This document shows, piece after piece, positions 16,068 to 24,480 of a stretch of DNA of 54,205 nt. The notes beneath the pieces were generated by a model, which had not been told where the DNA came from, did not search any database, and was given only the letters and a program-made list of their open reading frames with translations. The stretch spans positions 1-54,205 of the forward strand of contig JANLFY010000017.1 of the NCBI GenBank assembly GCA_024653485.1. The letters are read 5' to 3'. The DNA is from Bacillota bacterium (GTDB lineage Bacteria; Bacillota; SHA-98; UBA4971). Positions within the stretch are counted from its first letter, which is position 1, and each line of letters opens with the position of its first letter. The position numbers and the translations under genes were made by a program.

Positions 16068-16375
16068 GCTAGACACCACTCCCGACTGCCGTTTTGCTCT
16101 GCTCACATCTGTGGGCTCGTGCGTCTGGGGCTCACATGCGCGGCGCTCATGTGCCTGGCGCCGTGTGCGTGGCGCTCATGTGCGCGACGCTCCCGTCCAC
16201 GGCGCTCCTGTGTGCGGCGCTCCCGCGCTTGGTGCTCGCACACGCCGGCCCCTCACGCGGGGCTCCGGCTGACGCGCTCTCGGGCCTGCGCGCGGAGCGC
16301 GCGACGCCCGTGGGCGGCCCCCCGCTCAGGCCACCCGTACCGGCAGGAGCCGCAGGAGCCGCAGGAGCCATGGTA
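16068..16375. repeat. GC-rich repetitive leader upstream of the asparagine-synthetase-like gene
   Basis: No gene is seen. At about 16135-16240 units such as GGCGCTCATGTGC and GGCGCTCCTGTGTGC recur, and at about 16341-16371 CAGGAGCCG repeats three to four times. If the promoter at 16381-16409 drives the gene at 16067, this would be a leader of about 300 bases. Confidence 0.55.
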
Positions 16376-16380
16376 TCCAC

Positions 16381-16409
16381 ATTGTAATGTAAAGCACCCG
16401 AAATGTAAA
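16381..16409 (-). promoter_or_regulatory. Sigma-70-type promoter, TTTACA-17-TACAAT
   Basis: On the minus strand the -35 hexamer TTTACA (16404-16409) and -10 hexamer TACAAT (16381-16386) are 17 bases apart, in AT-rich sequence that stands out from its surroundings. The octamer TTTACATT occurs twice here, once over the -35 and once just before the -10, which could be a binding site. It points toward the asparagine-synthetase-like gene. Confidence 0.6.
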
Positions 16410-16774
16410 CCTCGCGTCCGCGGATCCGGCATTTCGGCGCTCAAACGCTCGCGCGCTTCCGCGCTTTCGAGCTTTCGCGCCCGTGCAGCTTCATGCGAAG
16501 ACCGCTCGGTCTGCCGAGAGGACGAATTTCCTTGCCGGCTCGGCGACTCTCCGGTACGATCAGGCCGTAGACGAGACGCAACGCCTGAGGCTGCTTCCGC
16601 GGTCCGTGGGCCCTCGGGGTCTCGTGAGGGGGCCTTGTGAGGGATTGGTGAGGGAATGGCTCGGTGCCCGCGGGTGGTGCAAGACCAGCGAGCACAAGCG
16701 AGTTGTCAGGTGACGCCACTGCCACGAAAGCACGCGAAGCCAGCACAAAGCACCGGGCGTATGCGGACAGTGAA

Positions 16775-17035
16775 ATGTCGCAGATTTCAATGACATTCAA
16801 GCGGCACTTCGCATCGAGAGCTGACGTGGTCCTGGCATTTCTCTTCGGGTCGTATGCCATGGGAAAGGCAACCAGACGCTCGGATGTGGACGTAGCGGTG
16901 TACTTCCCGAGCGCTCACGAAAGGCCTTCCTTGCCCAAGGCCGCTTCGACGCTCAAGCTTTCTCGGGCTATCCTGGACAGGATCGAGGAACGGATGGCTG
17001 CCAAGAACGGAAATACACAGGTTGAGCTTGTGTAG
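16775..17035 (+). CDS. Orphan minimal nucleotidyltransferase (MNT) domain protein, possibly truncated
   Basis: About 86 residues. It contains the nucleotidyltransferase signature FLFGSYAMGKATRRSDVDVA, with both metal-binding Asp residues, as in the antitoxins of HEPN/MNT (type VII) modules. The start is uncertain: ATG at 16775 or 16790, neither with a good ribosome binding site; the open frame runs back to 16664. The C-terminus stops at VELV, where relatives continue with a short VDLN-type strand and helix, and the stop falls inside a 15-base tandem repeat (AGGTTGAGCTTGTGT, AGGTTGCGCTCGTGC). No HEPN partner follows. It is probably a worn toxin-antitoxin remnant. Confidence 0.55.
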   Translation: MSQISMTFKRHFASRADVVLAFLFGSYAMGKATRRSDVDVAVYFPSAHERPSLPKAASTLKLSRAILDRIEERMAAKNGNTQVELV

Positions 17036-17214
17036 GTTGCGCTCGTGCAGGTTGCTCATGGGGGAGCTGCGCGTCTGCACGATGCCCTTGTGCGAGTTGC
17101 GCCAGACGTGCAAGTTACACCTGACCGAGCCTCTAGGAGAAGGAATCGGCGCGTCCCTGCTGAACGTGACAACAAGATGCGACAACAAGGCGCGACGTTC
17201 CGGGAGGAGTGGCC

Positions 17215-18144
17215 ATGCTGACCATGAGAGAGTCAATCACCTTTGCAAACGAAGGGCAAAAGCTCATAGGCGTCCTCCATCGTCCCGCTCGTCCGGTTAC
17301 GCCGGATCACGACAAGGCCCCGGCGGTAGTCCTCTTCCACGGGTTTACGGGAACCAAGGTCGAACGCCACCGCATCTTCGTGAAGACAGCGGAGGCACTG
17401 GCGCGCGAGGGAATCGTCGCCTTGAGGTTCGATTTCCGTGGCTCGGGCGACAGCGAAGGGGATTTCGAGGACATGACCCTTCCGGGGGAGATCTCGGACG
17501 CGAGGGCTTCGCTGGACTATGCATCCGGCCTTCCAGGGGTAGACGGGAACAATCTCGGCATACTCGGCCTCAGCATGGGCGGGGCTGTCGCTGCGTGCGT
17601 CAGCGATGATCCGAGAGTTAGATCTGTGGTGCTGTGGTCGGCGGTGGCGGACTTGGAGGCGACTTTCCTTGACGCCGTACGATCGGGCGCGTGGCGGGAA
17701 GCCCCCGGCTCCGGCGTCACGGGCGCTGAAAGGCCTGGCCCTGCCCCTGGCCAGCCGGCATCGCCTGGGGCCGATGAGGCCACCGGCAAGTCTCCTGAGG
17801 GACATGGCAACGAGCACATACCAGCGCTTGCAGCGTTCGCGATACCGCGTAGAGTTGACGTGAAGGGCAACGTCGTCGGAAGGGAGTTCATACTGACCCT
17901 TACTGAGGCGCGACCGCTCGAGACCGTGCAGAGGTGCAAGGCCCCGGTCCTCGTGATCCACGGTGACCGTGACGAGTCCGTTCCGGTCAGTCACAGCGCG
18001 ATGTATGAGAGGGCCATAAAGGAAGCGGACGGAACCGTCGAGGTACACATAGTCGCCGGAGCCGATCATACGTTCAATTCAGCGGTGTGGGAGGCCGAAG
18101 TGCTAAGCAAGACGGTCGCATGGTTCAAGAGGAGCCTGCTGTAG
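17215..18144 (+). CDS. Alpha/beta hydrolase (serine esterase/peptidase-like)
   Basis: About 309 residues. The alpha/beta-hydrolase core is clear: oxyanion strand VVLFHGFTGTKVE, RFDFRGSGDSEG, nucleophile elbow GLSMGG, acid in HGDRDESVP and His in GADHTF. Relatives are cytoplasmic esterases or acyl-peptidases of the FrsA/dienelactone type. A Gly/Pro-rich insertion of about 45 residues (near residues 163-210) sits in the cap region and looks disordered. The ATG at 17215 follows GGGAGG by seven bases; an in-frame GTG six bases earlier is less well placed. No operon partner is evident. Confidence 0.85.
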   Translation: MLTMRESITFANEGQKLIGVLHRPARPVTPDHDKAPAVVLFHGFTGTKVERHRIFVKTAEALAREGIVALRFDFRGSGDSEGDFEDMTLPGEISDARASLDYASGLPGVDGNNLGILGLSMGGAVAACVSDDPRVRSVVLWSAVADLEATFLDAVRSGAWREAPGSGVTGAERPGPAPGQPASPGADEATGKSPEGHGNEHIPALAAFAIPRRVDVKGNVVGREFILTLTEARPLETVQRCKAPVLVIHGDRDESVPVSHSAMYERAIKEADGTVEVHIVAGADHTFNSAVWEAEVLSKTVAWFKRSLL

Positions 18145-18271
18145 CGGTGAGGCTCGCGGGCGCGCGGTAAGACAGGAGCCGGGCACCTGCCAAACGACCA
18201 GACTAACAGACCAATACAGGCAAACGGGGATGGCGAGACGGCTCGCGTCGCGCCGCAGGGTTTCACACGTG

Positions 18272-18730
18272 CTACAGGGACCCGGCGCGCAAGTGGGCTA
18301 AGTCGAGCGCCATAAGTATCCTACGTATCGTGGCTTGGCTGACACGCGTGCCATATTGCCTGACGAGGTGAAGCGAAAGATTGATCGTGGTCCATATGCT
18401 AAACAGGTAGCCTTTTGACGCCGGGGAGGCAAGCACATCCCTTTCGATGAGGGGAAGGGTGGCCGCCGAAACCTTCGGCGGCCTGCCGGAACGAGGCCTG
18501 TCGGCAAGGCAGTCAATGCCTTCTTTCTCAAAGCGCTCGATCCAACGCCGGACGGTACCCTGAGTGGCATCGAATAGCCGAGCTATCTCCGCCACACAGT
18601 AGTGCCGGTTCGAAAGAAGAATCATGTGAGCCCTTTGAGATACCCGACCAACTTCGTTGCGTCGCGTGACTTCCAGCTTTCTTACCTCCTCATCTGATAG
18701 GGACCGAACATACCTCAACCTATACAGCAC
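18272..18730 (-). pseudogene. Truncated IS630-family transposase (helix-turn-helix half)
   Basis: 152 residues matching the N-terminal DNA-binding part of IS630-type transposases: RAHMILLSNRHYCVAEIARL, TQGTVRRWIERFEKEGI, the linker LADRPRSGRPPKVS, and a second helix-turn-helix ending RVSQATIRRILMALDLAHL. The DDE catalytic half is absent, and the sequence to the left is unrelated hydrolase-flank DNA. A perfect 9-bp inverted repeat (CCTGCTAGC, 18733-18741 and 18751-18759) lies just before the gene and may be part of the element end. It is a remnant and should not transpose by itself. Confidence 0.7.
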
Positions 18731-18759
18731 CTCCTGCTAGCAAATGAGCAGCTAGCAGG

Positions 18760-19136
18760 CATTATACATGGAAAACCGAGATATGTCGATCACTTTTGAG
18801 CAGTCACTTAGACACAGCCGCCCGTGAGTCCGCCGTTAGGCTGCAGTCTAGACCTACGGGAGGTGACCGTTTGTGGGTGCGTAGCACTCCGCGATGGCCG
18901 AATCATCGTGTTCGGAAGCCTGCGGAGCGCCAGAGTGGCGTATGCAGTCATTCAGCTCCCGGGATCGGTATGTGCAGGAGAACAAGGAAAAGTGTAGTAA
19001 ACACAACATTGTAAGATAGTTTAACCGCCTGATGCTATCAAGCCTCATCGACTGCGGCGTTTAGGCACGACAGCCGGGAGGGTTGGCTAAAAAGACTACT
19101 AGGATTCGCTTGGGTTTCGCGGCTGCTTAAGCCTGC
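18760..19136. other. Non-coding spacer at island entry
   Basis: No gene or RNA is recognised. Base composition shifts toward AT from about 18970, where AACACAACATTGTAAGATAG begins. This marks the left boundary of the restriction-modification island. Confidence 0.4.
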
Positions 19137-19544
19137 ATGGAGAGAATGGCCCCTGCGAAGGGGGCGATAGCGAACTTTGATACGGGATTTCGCGAAGAGG
19201 TCTTGAACGTGGTACTGGCGGAACTGCTTGATGAGCGGGGCATAGTCTCTGCCCCAGAGTCCATCAAGCGCGGACCTGGCAGGGCTCACAGGACGACGCC
19301 TGATGTCTTTGTCTCCTCTAGAGGGTTGAGAACGGTGCTCAAAGGCAGAGTTGATGACTCGCCTAACCAGGGACGGCACGTCGTATCGGGTGCGAAGATG
19401 CGTCCGGAGCAAGGTATTACCCATGTCTCAACATACGCGGCTTACAATGAGCGCTTTCGAAGAAGAGACCTCATGAGACGACAGCTGACAAGAAACACAC
19501 TGCGCATGGGTTTCTTGCCGTCACTGGGGCCACCCGGAAAGTAA
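19137..19544 (+). CDS. Unrecognised island protein, probably a truncated nuclease-like N-terminus
   Basis: 135 residues. The first 100 residues look like genuine protein: ANFDTGFREEVLNVVLAELL, then TTPDVFVSSRGLRTVLKGRV and MRPEQGITHVSTYAAYNE. The pattern (acidic helix, a PDVF-strand, then a strand with an E-Q-like pair) recalls the start of PD-(D/E)XK-like domains in larger restriction-associated proteins, but this is a weak resemblance and no family is assigned. The tail after YNE is basic and likely out of frame. The gene lies 28 bases before an HNH nuclease on the same strand, so it was probably part of the same restriction unit. Confidence 0.4.
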   Translation: MERMAPAKGAIANFDTGFREEVLNVVLAELLDERGIVSAPESIKRGPGRAHRTTPDVFVSSRGLRTVLKGRVDDSPNQGRHVVSGAKMRPEQGITHVSTYAAYNERFRRRDLMRRQLTRNTLRMGFLPSLGPPGK

Positions 19545-19572
19545 CAGGCTTCCATCTAGGAGGAAGGGTGTT

Positions 19573-20307
19573 TTGAGTAAGGGCAGACGCAATGGCTTCG
19601 GCAGTTCGAGGCAACCCGTAGCAAAACTGAGTAGACGAGTCAGGATCGTGCTTGAGCACATCAGGCAACAAGGGCGAGTCACCACCGAAGAATTGAGGAA
19701 TATGGGTTACAACCATCCTCCGCGCGCAGCCAGGGGTGTGCGTGAGGCCGGTATTCCGTTGAAAACTATCAGGGTAAGGTCCTCGACCGGTAGAGCCATT
19801 GGTGCGTATGTGCTGGATACTGATACGCCGGCAGAACGCCGTAAGCAGGGAGGACGCCGCACTTTTTCAAAGGCCTTCAAGAAGCGCTTGGTCGACCATT
19901 ACAGCTCAAAGTGTGCAATGTGTGGCACAAAATACGATAACCGATATCTTCAAATTGACCATCGCGTCCCCTATGAGGTGGGCGGCGATGAGAGCACGAC
20001 AGAGGATTCACTAGAACCCTTCATGCTGTTATGCGGGGCCTGCAACAGACGAAAGAGCTGGTCTTGCGAACATTGTGACAACTGGCGCAAGACCAAAGAT
20101 CCCAAGCTATGTAGGACTTGTTATTGGGGGTCACCTGAGTCCTACACACATGTGGCCCTGCGTCGTATCCGCCAACTGATAATCGCGTGGCTCGAAGATG
20201 AAGTAGACGAGTATGACGCAATAGCAGCTAGGGCGGAAAAGGAGGGAATACCAGTGCCGGAACTCATAAAACAGCTGCTAGCTCAGACATTAAACAGACA
20301 TGCCTGA
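19573..20307 (+). CDS. HNH endonuclease of a restriction-modification island
   Basis: 244 residues. The centre carries a zinc-bound HNH motif: CAMCGTKYDNRYLQIDHRVP, then CGACNRRKSW; a second Cys cluster (CEHCDNW, CRTCYWG) follows. The N-terminal 90 residues resemble a small helix-turn-helix (VTTEELRNMGYNHPPRAARGV) that could read DNA. TTG at 19573 is chosen because AGGAGG lies about ten bases upstream. Its 3' end overlaps the convergent adenine methylase gene by 25 bases. The pairing of an HNH nuclease with a D12-class methylase suggests a restriction-modification system in which this protein is the cutter. Confidence 0.8.
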   Translation: MSKGRRNGFGSSRQPVAKLSRRVRIVLEHIRQQGRVTTEELRNMGYNHPPRAARGVREAGIPLKTIRVRSSTGRAIGAYVLDTDTPAERRKQGGRRTFSKAFKKRLVDHYSSKCAMCGTKYDNRYLQIDHRVPYEVGGDESTTEDSLEPFMLLCGACNRRKSWSCEHCDNWRKTKDPKLCRTCYWGSPESYTHVALRRIRQLIIAWLEDEVDEYDAIAARAEKEGIPVPELIKQLLAQTLNRHA

Positions 20308-21197
20308 CTGTGCTCAGGAGCTGGCCTCTCTTCGTGTTCGAGACGGTCTAGTAAGGCTGGAGAAAGGTATAATGATTCTACGGTCACGTCGTCTCGTCCA
20401 AGCAATGTGGCTTGACTTGATCTTCCTGCTGGCAACAGTATCCTCTTAAGTTTGAGGTGTGAAGGCAGTTCCCGTCCGTAGGTTCGCATACCACATCTGC
20501 CATCGAAACTTATCATGAAGGAAATGCTTTTCTTGTTCAGCCGTTCGAGCTCCTCAATAAACACCTGCACATCCAGCGGCTTAACATAACGGCGATCCTT
20601 ATTTCCACTCACTCCTTGATAGGGAGGGTCCATATAGACTAGATCCTCAGGTTCTACCAACCGTAGGACGTCCCGATAGTCTTCTGACAGCACTACAGTT
20701 CGCCCGGCAAGAAGATGATGAGCGCGCAGAATCTCTCCTCTCATCTTGGCCGGTCTCATACCGAGCCGGCGATTGTCAGGTGACTGGTTGAATTTCCCCT
20801 CAGAGTTAAATCGCACGGCGTTCTTGACACACCGCGCTAACAAGTAGAGTAGCTTACTCGGTTGTTGATCCTGATTGAACTCGTCTCGAATACGATTGTA
20901 GGTAGCCTTTGGATCGCCCAACTGAGAGCGCCAAATCTCCTCGTATTCCCGCGCAAGGCGGTGAGGGTCCTGAAGGAGCAACACCCAAAGCTCAGCGAGC
21001 GGTTTCAGGCAGTCAGAAATGAGAAAACGCTGTGCTTTGTTCATACTCGCTGCAGCAAGCGAAATCGCAGCGAACCCTGCAAATGGTTCAACTAACCGCC
21101 CTGTAGTGACTGCTGGTGCCAACGCAAGGATTCTAGGGGCTAGGAGCCGCTTACTTCCTTGGTAAGGGATGGGACAAGGGATCTTGCCCGTCATCAC
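20283..21197 (-). CDS. D12-class N6-adenine DNA methyltransferase
   Basis: 304 residues. The Dam-type layout is present: S-adenosylmethionine-binding PYQGSKRLLAPRIL at the start, VEPFAGFAAISLAA (motif I), and the catalytic DPPY in DLVYMDPPYQG (motif IV). It should methylate adenine at a short DNA target. It is convergent with the HNH nuclease and overlaps it by 25 bases, and the 78-residue protein gene lies just upstream on the same strand. The region is visibly less GC-rich than the flanks, which suggests horizontal transfer. Confidence 0.85.
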   Translation of the reverse strand: MMTGKIPCPIPYQGSKRLLAPRILALAPAVTTGRLVEPFAGFAAISLAAASMNKAQRFLISDCLKPLAELWVLLLQDPHRLAREYEEIWRSQLGDPKATYNRIRDEFNQDQQPSKLLYLLARCVKNAVRFNSEGKFNQSPDNRRLGMRPAKMRGEILRAHHLLAGRTVVLSEDYRDVLRLVEPEDLVYMDPPYQGVSGNKDRRYVKPLDVQVFIEELERLNKKSISFMISFDGRCGMRTYGRELPSHLKLKRILLPAGRSSQATLLGRDDVTVESLYLSPALLDRLEHEERPAPEHSQACLFNV

Positions 21198-21257
21198 GGC
21201 GCCACCTCCAGATACAGTCGAGGGTAGTTTGCTACGCGGTCTTCTTAGTCTCTTGCT

Positions 21258-21494
21258 TCATCTATCTTGCTCCACCCTAAAGCCCAAGCGGCTAAGGATT
21301 CTATACGCGTCCTGAGACGTAAAGCCTATGGGCGGGAGCCCCGTGACCTGAGATATGACTTGCTTTATGGGATACGCCTTGCCGTTCACTCTCACCAGAT
21401 ACTTAGACTTGCCCTCCGGCTCGACATATTCAAGCTTTTCCTCAACATCCGCCATGCTCAGATTGAAGACTGTCCCTCGTATCACGAACTGCAT
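21258..21494 (-). CDS. Small island protein with YPIKQ/LGF domain
   Basis: 78 residues, apparently complete. The pattern SKYLVRVNGKAYPIKQVISQ, then GFTSQDAYRILSRLGF, recurs in small proteins and as an N-terminal head in some McrA-type restriction nucleases (ScoMcrA-like head is the nearest comparison I can make; uncertain). It lies 60 bases before the adenine methylase on the same strand and is probably co-transcribed with it. It may be a DNA-recognition accessory of the restriction island. Confidence 0.45.
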   Translation of the reverse strand: MQFVIRGTVFNLSMADVEEKLEYVEPEGKSKYLVRVNGKAYPIKQVISQVTGLPPIGFTSQDAYRILSRLGFRVEQDR

Positions 21495-22085
21495 GGTACA
21501 CCTCCTACATTTCCACTTCCTACACTTAATATACCATCGTCACCCTCAAGTGACAAGTCAACCCTAATTCCAGATGCAAGAAGTAGTCTCCTAACCGCTC
21601 TGTCATCCTTGCATGATCTCTCTGCTTCTCACCGTACTAGACCGCTCACGGCAGGCTGAGGGGACAAGAGTCCACAGCTAAAGGAAGGGGCACGCACGGG
21701 ACGCGGGGACAACACCCTCCCGTGCGAGTCCTTCAGCCGCAGTTGAGGGTCAGACTGAGGACTCACGTAATGCACCTGTATGTGCGCGGTCAGGCACAAG
21801 CATGCTCCGAGATGCTTCGTAGACCAGCAAACCATCGCGGCACCCGGCGCGAGGCATAGCCTAGTTCAAGATGGTTCCCCATGTTCTTCCCGGACAGGGA
21901 ACGCTACCCGAGGGTTCGGTATTCTTTGCAGACACACGGAATTCTGCTCATCCCGCTGTTGCTACGCATAGCGACCAGACAGGCGTTTAGTAGTCGCATA
22001 TGGCGTGTCCGCCAAGCTGTCTTGGCGGACACGCAAACCTCCCAGCCGCAGCAATGCCTTGCGATGGCATCCTAATGGGAGCACT
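21495..22085. other. Spacer with a perfect 14-bp hairpin
   Basis: No gene is supported. The notable structure is a perfect inverted repeat at 22003-22034: GCGTGTCCGCCAAG, loop CTGT, CTTGGCGGACACGC. It lies about 50 bases beyond the thiL stop, so on the minus strand it could end the thiamine operon, though no T-tract follows. It may instead be a mobile palindrome. Confidence 0.5.
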
Positions 22086-23231
22086 CTACGAAATGGGGAC
22101 GGCAAAGTGGTCGTATCCCGCTCGGGACAGTGCCCGGGTCTCCCCGCCCGCCATAGCAAGGCTCACCCCTCTCTCGCCGGGCAGAATCTCGCCGACGACT
22201 TGAAGGCGTCCCCCTACGGCGGCCAGCGCGCGCGAGACGGTTTCCATCCGATCGCGTGGGAAAGTGAACACGAGCTCGTAGTCCTCGCCGCCAAACAGCG
22301 CCCAGTCGAGGGGATCGCGCCCCAGAGCGCGCGCTGCTGACGCGGTGGCCTCGCTGATGGGCACGTCCACCGCGTACACCACGGCGCCGACACCGCTTTC
22401 CTCTGCGATGTGATTGACCTCGTTCGCAAGGCCGTCGCTGATGTCCATCATGGCGGTGACTGCTCCGCTCTGGGCCAGTGCCTGGCCCTCGGGCACCCGG
22501 GGCATAGGCTGAAGGTGCGCCCGGACAAGCTCCTCCACCCAGGTGGGGCTGGCGAGGCTGGCGGGGCCGGAGCTGATCGCGGCACTTACTCCGCTATCAG
22601 TCGTCCGTGGCCGGCGTGGGCTTGCCATCGTCCTAGAGGTCCCAGACTGAGAGGGACTGGCCACTGCATCATCAGTCCGGCAATGAAGGAGCCACGCGAG
22701 TCCCGCCGCGGAGGCGCCCAGGTGGCCCGTGACGGCCACGAGATCGCCAGGCCGCGCGCCAGCCCTGGTGACGGGGCTGTCCGCCTGTCCCATGATCGCG
22801 ACGTCTATGACGATAGCTTGCGGGGACTTGACCGTATCTCCGCCCACGATCTCAACGACGAAGCGCTCAGCGACAGCCAGCATGCCGTCGTAGATGGCGT
22901 CCACGTACGCGTCGCCGACGCTGTTGTTGAGCCCAACCGAAGCGAGAGCGTAGAGGGGAACGCCGCCCATGGCGGCGATGTCGCTCACGTTCACGGCGAG
23001 CGCCTTCCATCCGAGCTGCCAGGGGGTGATAAGGCGCCTATCGAAGTGGACGTCCTCGACGAGCATGTCGATGCTGGCCAGGAGGTGTCCGCGGGGCGGC
23101 CGCAGTACGGCGGCGTCGTCACCTATCCCCAGGATTGCCGCGCACGCCGCCGAGCGTGCCGCTGCCACGCGCCGCCTTATGCGGCCGATGAGACCGAACT
23201 CGCCACCCTTAATACCAGTCCCGGTCGTCAT
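22086..23231 (-). CDS. thiL: Thiamine-monophosphate kinase
   Basis: About 381 residues from the ATG at 23231, which follows GGGAGG by five bases; the longer frame to 23318 is rejected. ThiL converts thiamine phosphate to thiamine diphosphate, the last step of the pathway. Family motifs are present: IGDDAAVL, SIDMLVEDVHF, NVSDIAAMGG, GGDTVKSP, MMDISDGL and ALFGGEDYELVF. Between GLAWLLHC and WVEELVRAHLQPMPRV there is an insertion of about 50 Ser/Thr/Arg-rich residues that ordinary ThiL proteins lack. It is the last gene of the thi operon. Confidence 0.92.
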   Translation of the reverse strand: MTTGTGIKGGEFGLIGRIRRRVAAARSAACAAILGIGDDAAVLRPPRGHLLASIDMLVEDVHFDRRLITPWQLGWKALAVNVSDIAAMGGVPLYALASVGLNNSVGDAYVDAIYDGMLAVAERFVVEIVGGDTVKSPQAIVIDVAIMGQADSPVTRAGARPGDLVAVTGHLGASAAGLAWLLHCRTDDAVASPSQSGTSRTMASPRRPRTTDSGVSAAISSGPASLASPTWVEELVRAHLQPMPRVPEGQALAQSGAVTAMMDISDGLANEVNHIAEESGVGAVVYAVDVPISEATASAARALGRDPLDWALFGGEDYELVFTFPRDRMETVSRALAAVGGRLQVVGEILPGERGVSLAMAGGETRALSRAGYDHFAVPIS

Positions 23232-23459
23232 CTCAACCTCCCGGCTTTCTGCCCCTCGACGCCTGCACTCTCGGCTTTCGTCTCCGTGACGTTCCATCTT
23301 AGATCGACCGCCTCCCAAGCCCTCAGGGGCTTTCAGGATCCCAGGCCCTCCCCGGCTGTCTGCGTCCCTCTACGCGTCCCGCTCGTCTCAGGCTCCAGTC
23401 GCTATCCAGCCGCTACCCAGCAGCCACTATAGGTGGCCACCTGCGAGAGAGGTCAGCGG

Positions 23460-24473
23460 CTACCTGCAAACCCCTCCGCGTAAGACCCCTCCGCGCAGCG
23501 CAAGGGCTTCGTCTACGATCGTCCGAAGTTCCCGGGCCGCCGCCTGGATGTCTTCCGCGGCCACGACCGCCGATACGACGGCGATCCCGGCGACCCCCGT
23601 CGCTATTACCTGCGCCGCGTTGCTCCTAGACACCCCGCCTATGGCGACCACGGGCAGGCGCGTAGCCTGCACGATCCCCGCCAGGCCCGCGAGTCCAAGG
23701 GGGGCCACTGCCGCGTACTTCTTGGTGTCGGTCGGGAACACCGCAGCGGTCCCGAGGTAGTCGGCGCCTAGAGCCTCCCCCTCCGCGGCTTGCTGGGCGT
23801 TGTGCACGGTCAAGCCGACTATCTTGTCCGGCCCCAGTAGCTTGCGGGCGAGCGGCACGGGGAAGTCTTCCTGGCCGAGATGGACGCCGTCGGCGTCCAC
23901 GGCGACCGCCACGTCAACGCGGTCGTTCACTATGTAAAGCGTGCCCGTGTCCCTCGTGATTCGCCTCAGCCTGAGCCCTACCTCCACCATCCGCCCGGCG
24001 TCCCAGTTCTTCGCGCGGAACTGGACGGCCGTCGCGCCGCCCGCTATGGCGAGAGACACGACCTCCTCCTCGTCTCGTCCCTTCGCAAGATCCCTGTCGG
24101 TCACCACGTAGAGCTTCAGGCTCTGGAGGAGCCTTTCCTGCATATCCTGCATAGCCTGCACCACCTCCGTAGCCTCCACCGCACTCACCGGTCTTGCCAC
24201 CCTCTCCGCCCCTTCCGCATGCGTTACCTCCGGTCGGTGCCGCGTCTGCGGCTCCGGGGCAGCCTCCCGCGTCGTCACATGCCCGAGTGTCGATCCTGGC
24301 GTTCGGGAGCTGCTCCCGCCTCCGTTCCTACCGCCCGCGCCTTTGACTCCGCCTTGGTCTCCGCTTTCGCCTCCGCTTTGACCTCCGCGACCATCCACGC
24401 CCCCGCCTCCACGGGCACGGGCCTTGCCGTCCTCGCCGCCGAAAGCCCTCATCCCTAGCACCCCGCGTCGCAC
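23460..24473 (-). CDS. thiE: Thiamine-phosphate synthase
   Basis: 337 residues if started at the GTG at 24473, but the enzyme core begins near LKLYVVTDRDLAKG. The first 105 residues are Gly/Arg-rich and unlike the family; an ATG at 24152 with GGAGG eleven bases upstream would give a normal-sized protein of about 230 residues and may be the true start. Core motifs: AVQFRAKNWDAG, LYIVNDRVDVAVAVDADGVH (pyrophosphate site), LGQEDFP, and PVVAIGGVS. ThiE joins HMP-PP and thiazole phosphate. It lies seven bases after thiM and is followed by a 228-base low-complexity spacer before thiL. Confidence 0.9.
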   Translation of the reverse strand: MRRGVLGMRAFGGEDGKARARGGGGVDGRGGQSGGESGDQGGVKGAGGRNGGGSSSRTPGSTLGHVTTREAAPEPQTRHRPEVTHAEGAERVARPVSAVEATEVVQAMQDMQERLLQSLKLYVVTDRDLAKGRDEEEVVSLAIAGGATAVQFRAKNWDAGRMVEVGLRLRRITRDTGTLYIVNDRVDVAVAVDADGVHLGQEDFPVPLARKLLGPDKIVGLTVHNAQQAAEGEALGADYLGTAAVFPTDTKKYAAVAPLGLAGLAGIVQATRLPVVAIGGVSRSNAAQVIATGVAGIAVVSAVVAAEDIQAAARELRTIVDEALALRGGVLRGGVCR

Positions 24474-24480
24474 ACTCCGC

